DNA from: Cheiracanthium punctorium
Taxonomy: Eukaryota > Arthropoda > Arachnida > Araneae > Cheiracanthiidae
DNA: 64,000 bases
Assembly: GCA_038373885.1 (NCBI GenBank)
Contig: JAWZYV010019520.1
Coordinates: forward strand, 372,001 to 436,000
Direction: 5' to 3'
The position numbers were made by a program, and so were the translations under genes. Below are positions 56,843 through 64,000 of the stretch, piece after piece. The notes beneath the pieces are model-generated. The model was not told where the DNA came from and did not search any database. It was given only the letters and a program-made list of their open reading frames with translations. Numbering within the stretch: the first letter of the stretch is position 1; the number at the start of each line of letters is the position of its first letter.

Positions 56843-58789
56843 TTGGAATAGAACTGATAGAAGTGCGCATACATATTATACCGGCTTTGCGTATAAACAT
56901 TTTCAATATTTATTTCCCTGCTGACTAACTATCCATGCTAGAAAAACGCATTGCCGGTGAAGGAACTGGACCCCTTAGAAATGTAACAACACGTGTAAAA
57001 TTTATTTGTGAGCCGATGATGCCAGTTAGTGGCGGATTAATGCAAGTTTGTTGGGGGGGGGGGTTAGTTAGAAGATTGACATATACATCCATTTTATGGA
57101 AGTAAAATAAATATTTACTTGCGTTTTTGAAGACAAGAAGTTTCTCTATTCTTCAGGATCAGAATAGTCATTAACTTCCTGAAAAGCAAACACAAAATAA
57201 ATAAATAAATAAAAATATTTAAAAAGTGCAAGATTGTTGATACTTCAACGAACGAAAAAGTATAAGAAAATTAGATTAAATCAAAAAAATAAATAAAGGG
57301 GGAAAAGAAAAAAAATGATGGAGTGGAAGCAAATTACAATTATCGAAAAGAAATTTAAGTAAAGTATAATAATAAGAAAAGAATAAAGTTAAAGCAGGAA
57401 TTGTAAAGTCAACCCACAAAAGTATAAATGTAGGACTTTCATTTTTTGTGCAAAGTTATTTAATTCTTCTTAATTCCAGTTTTTACATCGTATCGCACAC
57501 GATACTTGGCTGTGTAAATTTTCTAAAAAAGTTAATAAAATAAATTCAATTAAAATAAAAAATGTTTTCTCAGATTTTTTCAGTTTGGCTACATAAAGAA
57601 TAAATACAATCAAACTTGAGGAAAATTCATGAACTTAGAAAAATAACTTTAGAAAATATTGGATTTTGAAGCTAATATAGCACTATAGCGTTGAACATTA
57701 AAAAAATGAATGAATGAATGAATAGTTACTCCCACTTAGGTTAAAAGATTTAAATTAGAGGAAGTGCATATTAGTTATCTCTGGTGCATGCGTTGTATCA
57801 AGTAAGCAGTATTTAAGTGAAAATAGTCGATATTCACTTTATCGAGGCGTAAATTCACAACTTTTTACTCTTATTATACTAACAGTCAGACTGAACACTT
57901 ACTCCTTTAGAAGTTGGCCACTTTGACTCCATCTCACTCCTTATGAATGATTATTGTAATTCTAATCGAAAGGACCGGTTGTAAAACGCATTAGCAATAA
58001 ATAATCATCGGATAATTCATGAGGAAGTTATGCCTGAGCTTATTCGAATGAGCTCAATTAGGGGGGGAAATGTAAATTTAGAAACTATTCATGCGACCGC
58101 AGCAGATGGCCTCTGATGTTTGCAAAAAACTGGAGAAGATTTTTATTTGTCATTTTAAATTTAGCAACAGTCCTTGGTTCCAAGTACATGACCATTCAGC
58201 TTTATAATGCTAATCACTCATTCTGATGTTAAAAATGGTCTCCCATCCATTTCCGCTTGCGTCTTAAATCGTGATCTACAAACGTTCTCGTGTTAAAAAT
58301 CATTACAAGTTGAAAAATGCCATCATGGCCCAATAATTGGAGAAATCATTCTCAATCAAGCCACACGGCTTTGTACTGATTTCTGATTATTGCATGATGC
58401 ATAAATGTTCTCCCCCCCGATAAGTAGCAATTCTCCTTTTCTTTTTTTTTTTCTCAGATTAATAATCTGTTTTCCTCAGGCAGACGAATTTAATTACGAT
58501 CGCAAGCAATTTAACGTGCTGGTTTTTATTTTCCAGAATATTGAAGGGATGTGTTCATGAAAGTGGCAATCATTTGGACAAGACTTTAAGCAAACCTTTC
58601 GTTCTGTTTTATGAAATTTGGATGTTAGCCTACAGTCAGTACAAATTAAAGATAATGAAGTGCTTATACCTTATATGCGTATCACTAAAAGATATTCACA
58701 GATTCACATGCCACATTCATTACTGATTTTCAATTATATTTATGAGCTAACATTCAATTTGTAACTTTTCCTAGATTTTTTCGACCCAC
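56843..58789. other. Intergenic DNA, possible regulatory patches
   Basis: No gene. A hAT-like end with a G run lies at 57,026-57,065. The AT-rich middle (57,070-57,720) is simple sequence. At 57,900-58,110 and 58,370-58,540 the DNA looks unique, with clustered TAAT/GGATAA/ATTATTGCATGATGC motifs, compatible with enhancers of a homeobox gene. Confidence 0.35.
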
Positions 58790-59031
58790 CATAGGCGTGT
58801 GTATAAGACATCGAACATGGTAAGATTGCCAAATTGTGAAGGTCCTACGTTCGATCCTACGCGCGGCTGCCGATCTACTGGTCAGGAGTTCTGAGCGGAT
58901 TTCTCCAGATATAACGTGAATACGCGGCAACAGAACCCATCAGAAACGCCTGCTCCCAAGCCCTCCCCCCCCCCCCTCTGAAGGCCTCTGAAGGCAGATA
59001 CTTCCTGTATAGGCATACCATAACTGAAAGC
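58790..59031 (+). repeat. tRNA-derived SINE copy
   Basis: Same family as 40,165-40,396, in plus orientation. The B box is recognisable (ACGTTCGATCCTACG), then CGGCTGCCGATCTACTGGTC, TCTCCAGATATAACGTGAAT and, after a C run, a GGCAGATACTTCCTGTATAG tail. Confidence 0.65.
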
Positions 59032-59196
59032 ATATACATCCTACATTTTTCCCTATCCGCTTATTCCAATGAGCACTAATTTAGCTCATTCATGCATCAA
59101 CTTACTATGTGCTGGGTAAAATTGGTACAGTTAAAAATATACGTATATATATTTTTTTTAATGACGCTTTTTGAGTTAAAAGCATCCGCTGTTTAA

Positions 59197-59387
59197 CCCT
59201 TTTCCAATGCTGAAAAAAGGGCAGCCGTTGCCATCGCCCGACTTAACTACCAGCAAGATGGCGGACGATCGAAACGTTCATCGCGTGACACAGATCTAGA
59301 GACCCTTTTTTGACCCTTTGTGCCCGGCACAGCCAGCTGCGTCAAAAGCGGCAGTCTCCCAGAGCGGGAAGACTGCGCGTTAAAGGG
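59197..59387. mobile_element. piggyBac-like MITE, complete, 191 bp
   Basis: TTAA on both sides (59,193-59,196; 59,388-59,391). The termini are CCCTTTTCCAATGC and, in reverse complement, CCCTTTAACGCGCAG. TTAA duplication plus CCCTT ends indicates mobilisation by a piggyBac-type transposase. It is the complete family member against which 49,450 and 55,424 can be compared. Confidence 0.8.
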
Positions 59388-59755
59388 TTAAAAAAAAAGA
59401 CACCGAAATTGTGCGTCTTATAAACAAAGCATTTCTGCATTAAAATGAATAGGAATGAATCAGGACTTTACGCATAAATGGCGTATAAATGTAAAAGTAG
59501 TATAAACGTTTTTTTCTGTACTTTCAAAAGGTCTTCTTTTTTTACATAACTCAAATATGCCAACTCCAGACGTCAAAAAGCAGTCGCCTAATTTCCGGCC
59601 AGCAATAAGCAGCTCGTCCTTATACGCTTGAACGGGGGGAAATGTATCTAACGATCTTTTAAGGAATTTTTTTTAATTAATAAATTTCAAGCAGTACCAA
59701 ATTCATGAATCTTTTAAATAGAAGCATATGACTAAAATAAGTATGTTCTATAATA

Positions 59756-60038
59756 CAGTAAAACCTCCCAAGCTGAACACCACCATAAGTTGGACACCTC
59801 TCTAAGCTAGACACATTCCTAGGAACAGAATGTGTCTTTCATATAGAAAGATACCTCTATAAGTTGACACCTCCGACAGTTTGTTCGTTTACCGGGAGAG
59901 GGTAGCTCACGTCACTGAATGTGTCGTTCAGTCTGACGTACGTCCGTCCCGGAGTTTCCTGCCACAATTTGGATCCTCATCAGAGGATGAACACTTTTTG
60001 AGGGAACTGCAGGCGTCCAACTTACGGAGGTTTCACTG
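59756..60038. mobile_element. pogo-like MITE, 283 bp
   Basis: TA flanks both sides. The left end is CAGTAAAACCTCCCAAGCTG and the right end in reverse complement is CAGTGAAACCTCCGTAAGTT. GTTGGACACCTC/GTGTCC blocks follow inside. CAGT-AAACCTC ends occur in pogo/Tigger elements. The 61-codon frame inside is accidental. Confidence 0.75.
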
Positions 60039-60040
60039 TA

Positions 60041-60719
60041 AAAAAGAGAAAAAAAAATTAAAATGACGAGCTGCCACTGATTGTAACATTTTTGTTTTTA
60101 TAGGTTTCAGGAGACCGAAAATTTCAAACAGAGATTTCCAAGCATTTGTAATTGAACAATTTTGTGATGAACTGATTAAGAAAAACTTCAAATTTTTAAA
60201 TGAACTGCATTCTGCTCCCTCTACCTACCCCCACGCCACCCCCCCACTTAAGTGTGAGAAAACAGAAGGAAGAATTCCTGATAGAGAACAAACGTCCTTT
60301 CTCTCGAATATCGAACGACAGAGACGGCTAGCGAAATCAGAGGGGGCACGGTTCGAAACGAAACACTCTAATCTGCACCTTTCGGAAAGGAGGAGGAGGA
60401 GGCTTCGTTTGCAGCATGAATTTAAAATCTCTCCTGCTGCCTTTCGTACACACAATACGCGCGAGACTCTGCCAGATATCCCCCCCCCCCAGTTTATTTC
60501 TTTCTCTTCTCAAAACAGAAAGGGGGGAGGGAGGTGAGCATAGAAGTTCTATGGAGGTGAGGAAGGGGGGCAGGATATTTTTCACAGTGTATCCAGCTTC
60601 CTATTCCTTTATTCCTCGTGACGTCGAGAACAGTCAAGAAAGAAATAAAAGAACCGAACGAAAAGGTGGAACACACGAATATATCCTCGTTCCCTTCTTT
60701 TCCCCTCTTTTCGGCGTAT
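60041..60719. other. Intergenic DNA, purine/pyrimidine-skewed
   Basis: No gene recognised. From about 60,220 the sequence becomes GC-richer with strand-skewed C and AG runs, leading up to the promoter-like patch. Open frames on both strands reflect low complexity. Confidence 0.45.
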
Positions 60720-60960
60720 CCTCACACCTCTCTAAGTGACCTTCTCTCTTGCGGAGACATTCCAGGAGCAGTGCGACCTCGGACGCTGATTGGCACTCAC
60801 GAGTGTGATTGGCAGTGTTGCCATAGTGACGCCTATTCTTGACTCCACCCACGAGATGCAATGATCCACCAATGAGAGGGCGTTCGGGGCCCGTGTCGGC
60901 TCGAGACACCTATCGATAGCCTCCGCCCGCCCCAGAGTTTAGCACTAATAGTTGTGAGAT
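60720..60960 (+). promoter_or_regulatory. Candidate promoter with CCAAT and DRE-type boxes
   Basis: Within 150 bp there are two TGATTGGCA boxes (60,788 and 60,807) and one CCACCAATGAG (60,866), the NF-Y-type CCAAT motif in both orientations, plus TATCGATAG (60,911), the DREF-site motif of arthropod promoters. CG dinucleotides are frequent for this window. It lies about 2.9 kb before the Optix start codon and could hold a distant first exon. No transcript start is visible, so this is inference. Confidence 0.35.
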
Positions 60961-61400
60961 GGGTGGAAGGTTGCCAGCGTTTGGTGCATAATCTCCCTTT
61001 TGGCTACTTTTGATTTAAGTTGTGTTAAGTTCAGTATTGGGTAGAGTTATGCATAATAGGCTGCTGTAGCGTCGGGGATAGAAGGGGGAATGCGCCCCCC
61101 AACTTAAAAAAAATAATAATCTTTTGGTTTAAAACATCTGATGTAAAATTTAAGCGGAACTTCCATTTTCAACTCTTGAATTTGATACATGAACCCTCAA
61201 AAAAAATTTTCGGTCACGCTGCAGCCAAAATTTTATTATTCCTATTCAACAGATTTTAAAATTGGAAACCCTTGCAAAATGCTATTTCCGTCAAAAGTTT
61301 TACTTTAAAAGTTAAAAATTAACACGGAGAAAATAATAATAACATTAATTTGTGTACTAATAAAATTATTAATTATAATAGTTACGTTTTACGCTATATG
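60961..61400. other. Intergenic DNA
   Basis: No gene or clear element. AT-rich beyond about 61,100. Confidence 0.5.
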
Positions 61401-61571
61401 CACCCTCCAAAAAAAGTATTCGAGCAAGAGAGAAATTTCCTATTTTAGATTTGCGAATAATAATTGAGTTTTTGAAAAACCAACACTTGATAAAAATATG
61501 GAAAGTCATATTTATCATAGCCTAATTCATAGGAAATTTCTCTCTAGCTTGAATACTTTTTTTGGAGGGTG
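61401..61571. mobile_element. Palindromic MITE, 171 bp
   Basis: CACCCTCCAAAAAAAGTATT, CGAGCAAGAGAGAAATTTCC on the left pairs with GGAAATTTCTCTCTAGCTTG, AATACTTTTTTTGGAGGGTG on the right: arms of about 42 bp with two mismatches. TA follows the right end and TG precedes the left, so an eroded TA duplication is likely (Tc1/mariner-type). Confidence 0.75.
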
Positions 61572-62099
61572 TACATATAAACATAAGAAGATTTTGAAAG
61601 TGAAAATAAATAAATAAATGTTTATTATTATTATTAAAAAAAAAAATTATGGGAAATAAAAGTACACAAGGAGGATATCGTTTTATCCAGACATGCAGGC
61701 AAAAAACATTTCAAGGAGGTTTAGAGGGTGACTCAACTCATTGAACTCAGCAATATGAACAAACTGTAAAACAAAAATCCCACACTTATTTCACAAAATT
61801 ATGTTTGTTTTAGCTTCACTATTACAGAAACTCATTTCATGTTGATATTTCCGCTTAAAACACGTACATTTTTTCTAGTGTAGCGTAGTTGTGACAGTTT
61901 ATTTATGCATATTTTAAATTGTAAGCCATCATTTTTGCTAGTCTAATATCCTATTATGAGTTGTGTTTAAAAAAAAAATTGCTCTAAATACATTAAAACC
62001 TGTCTTAAACGAATAATAAAGCGAGGAAAACACTTGTACTGATACACTTGATACAGAGAAATTTATCGAGATCCGTGGCTCTGTCGCGTTACCTCAGTT
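61572..62099. other. AT-rich intergenic DNA
   Basis: No gene seen. Contains (AAAT)n and (ATT)n tracts. Confidence 0.5.
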
Positions 62100-62285
62100 G
62101 TTTCTGAGTTATTTATTTACGAGAAAGTATTTATTTATTTCAAAGTACATATTTTCACCACACAATATTTGGACGAACAACCAGGGGATAGATTGGGAAT
62201 CGAACCCACGACCGTGCGCTTGGCGGGGATTAGCGTGGAGTAAGGAGGGCCTTTAACCTCCAAGGCACCGGATCCCCGAGAGAGG
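62100..62285 (-). repeat. tRNA-derived SINE
   Basis: On the minus strand: A box GTGCCTTGGAGGTTAAAGG (62,250-62,268) and perfect B box GGGTTCGATTCCC (62,195-62,207), spaced as in tRNA genes. A body containing CCCCTGGTTGTTCGTCC and an AATAAATAAATA-rich tail follow. The order and tail fit a SINE better than a tRNA gene. It differs from the other two SINE types. Confidence 0.65.
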
Positions 62286-62514
62286 GAAACATTCTCTCAC
62301 TAAATCCAACAAGAGAGTACGGCGAGATATTAGAAAATGCATCCGTTGAAGATTTTGGTTTATTAAGCGGTCCATTTAAAGCAGATTTTATTCTGCTAAA
62401 AATAATCGTTAAAACAAGTGTTAATACAATTTTTACTATAACACCCTTTATTTTCGCTTGGGGCAAGAGTAAACTTAGCCCATGTAATCACAAGGTCATC
62501 GAGTAAGTTAATGC
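62286..62514. other. Intergenic DNA
   Basis: Nothing recognised apart from the minus-strand flank of the SINE. Confidence 0.45.
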
Positions 62515-62654
62515 AGTGGAACCTCTCAAGTTGGACACAGCCATAATAGAAACGTATCCATAGCATGGAAATACACCTCTATAAGTCGGACACCTCTGAA
62601 AGTTGGACACTTTTTAAGGGAACCACAGGTGTCCAAGTTACGGAGGTTTCACTG
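62515..62654. mobile_element. pogo-like MITE, 140 bp
   Basis: The left end CAGTGGAACCTCTCAAGTTG and the right end in reverse complement CAGTGAAACCTCCGTAACTT pair. TA follows the right end and TG precedes the left. It is a shorter relative of 59,756-60,038, sharing the AAGTTGGACACTTTTTAAGG-type interior. Confidence 0.75.
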
Positions 62655-63370
62655 TAATAATAATAATAATAAAGCGTAACTTGGGAAATTTGAAAATTTT
62701 ATCTATCTGGAGAGAGAATAATTCAGTATCTTCAAAAATAGACTCTTAAAAAAATAAATTAATGAATTTTGTAACATTTTAAATAATATAGAAAGAACTA
62801 CGGAAAGTGTAATGATAACTAAGATAATAAATAAGTAAGTAATTAAAAAGAATAATAAGTGTGATTTTCTACAAGTGCATTCATTATACGTATTTTAGTA
62901 AGAGCAAATTTATAAATATTTATTCTTTCGCACTATTAAAAAAAGAGTTTTTTTATGGATAGAATGAAAAAGCCTTCATTAATGCACAGCTGAGCATCGA
63001 AAAATAGCCATCTTTTTAGCGTTCAGGCATCTTTCGTTTCCACACCTGTTAAGTTTTGGCGAACGGCTTCCCGCATCCTTGGCGCAGAGCCGGGGCTATC
63101 GCCGTCGCTTTTTGCGGCAACCCTTGGCAGCGGTGTATGCACGAGGGGACGCGGTGCTAAAAGAGGATCGAACACCTCCTCACTTACTACTGAGGCGAGG
63201 GAGTTGCGGCGACCGGCCATACGACACCCTGCGCACACTGATCTATAGCATCGCTGCCCTTGCATCGCTCTCTGGCATCATAGATGGGGGAGGGCACTGC
63301 TTCGAGGATCGTCTGTTCTTGCCCCCACTGATGCCCAAGCTCCCCTAGCTTCAGGGGCGGAAAAATTTAG
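62655..63370. other. Intergenic DNA upstream of Optix
   Basis: AT-rich to about 63,000, then rising GC. 63,020-63,355 is mixed-composition unique DNA that may be 5' untranslated or regulatory. Frames on both strands here match no family I know. Confidence 0.45.
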
Positions 63371-63775
63371 AGGACTGTCGCTATTTTTGTTCTCGTCTTT
63401 TTTTTTGTTTGTTTGTTTGTGCGCGTGTGTGCATTGATCAGACTGGACGCAAGTTTTTGTTTACTTATTTTTTCAACTGCCATAAAAGAAAAAAAATTTC
63501 CAGAAGAGAGTTTCGACGGGATCGCTTTCAATCTCTTCCCCCTTCTTCTCGACAGTGTTTTTTTCCATCATCGGCCCAGCGTCGGTGCGAAGCGGGAAAA
63601 CAAGACTCCTCTCTCCCCTACGACGGCCATAAAACTGGATGCCTTGTTCGCCGATCCGATCGCTAGTCCGGCCCACCAGACTGGACGGCACGAGAGCCTC
63701 AAAGCCTTGAGGGACGCCCTGGGGCCCCTCGAAAGTCGGGCCCCCACGGACCCGCACGACATCTCGAGGCTGACC
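63371..63775 (+). other. Open leader in frame with Optix
   Basis: The Optix reading frame has no stop from 63,371 (after TAG at 63,368) to the ATG at 63,776, but contains no ATG. From about 63,690 the codons are as GC-rich at third positions as the gene itself ([20 protein letters not shown], then DPHDISRLT). Acceptor-like sites occur at about 63,555 (CGACAG) and 63,579 (CGGCCCAG). Either this is 5' untranslated sequence, or an upstream exon splices into it and the protein is longer. Confidence 0.45.
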
Positions 63776-64000
63776 ATGGCCCTGGGCCTGGGTCCGGCGG
63801 CCGGCACCGGCCCTTCGCCGTACAGCCCCATGTTCGTCCTGCCCACCCTCAACTTCACGGTGTCGCAGGTGGCGGCGGTGTGCGAGACCCTGGAGGAGAG
63901 CGGCGACGTGGAGCGCCTGGGCCGCTTCCTGTGGTCCCTGCCCGTCGCGCACCCCAACTGCGGCGAGCTGAGCCGCAACGAGTCCGTGCTGAGGGCCCGG
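63776..64000 (+). CDS. Optix: Six3/6-class homeobox protein (Optix), N-terminal part, runs off the window
   Basis: 75 codons are visible. After a Gly/Pro-rich start ([18 protein letters not shown]) the SIX domain begins near residue 22: [64 protein letters not shown] followed by [13 protein letters not shown] is characteristic of the Six3/6 (Optix) class rather than Six1/2 or Six4/5. The SIX domain binds co-regulators and assists the homeodomain, which must lie beyond the window edge. The factor acts in the nucleus in anterior head and eye patterning. The ATG has a strong context (ACCATGG) and no other ATG lies in frame upstream to 63,371. Codons are strongly GC-ended, unlike the flanks. A longer N terminus via splicing is possible. 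Confidence 0.9.
   Translation, partial: MALGLGPAAGTGPSPYSPMFVLPTLNFTVSQVAAVCETLEESGDVERLGRFLWSLPVAHPNCGELSRNESVLRAR

Noticed and set aside
63473..63978. Two long minus-strand frames over the Optix exon
   Set aside because: They are antisense shadows of the GC-rich Optix coding sequence.

Overview
This is a window of animal nuclear DNA: AT-rich, almost without genes, dense in DNA transposons and tRNA-derived SINEs. It runs into a GC-rich exon at the right edge. The only recognisable host gene is the 5' part of a Six3/6-class homeobox gene (Optix), which starts near 63,776 and runs off the end. Tc1/mariner, hAT, piggyBac, pogo-like and Helitron DNA is abundant, and the Tc1 transposase is of a type I associate with arachnids. 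A chelicerate, probably a spider, is the best guess; this is inference, not proof.

Layout. Positions 1-21,030 are non-coding DNA holding small non-autonomous transposons: mariner-type (2,550-3,364), hAT-type (6,648-6,825; 8,292-9,037; 12,632-13,266; 13,635-13,795), two other inverted-repeat elements, a hairpin-like element wrapped around a tRNA-like sequence (15,757-16,038), and a full-length Tc1-like transposon with an open transposase frame (16,864-18,261). Positions 21,031-34,007 form a Helitron that carries a 156-bp tandem array. An 11.5-kb palindromic element (22,230-33,722) has inserted into that array. The right part (34,008-62,660) returns to SINEs, MITEs, decayed Tc1/mariner copies and a 0.8-kb satellite with higher-order structure, mixed with less repetitive, GC-richer patches that could be regulatory DNA of the developmental gene. 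From about 60.7 kb a promoter-like patch and then the Optix exon appear.

The most unusual object is the palindromic element. It has two nearly identical 4.2-kb arms, AGT/ACT ends, a perfect 6-bp target duplication, and one gene in the centre. The gene (minus strand, 28,075-29,623) encodes a protein that reads as an ALKBH2-type dioxygenase fold with two of three iron ligands and both co-substrate arginines replaced. A nuclear-localisation-like motif and a PC4-like segment follow. The gene's promoter and first 35 or so codons lie inside the right arm and are mirrored in the left arm, so transcription could converge on the gene from both sides. The ends and target duplication resemble Polinton/Maverick elements, but no polymerase, integrase or capsid gene is present, so it would be non-autonomous.

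No CRISPR, rRNA, plasmid or bacterial features were seen. Most short open frames in the window are chance frames in AT-rich DNA.
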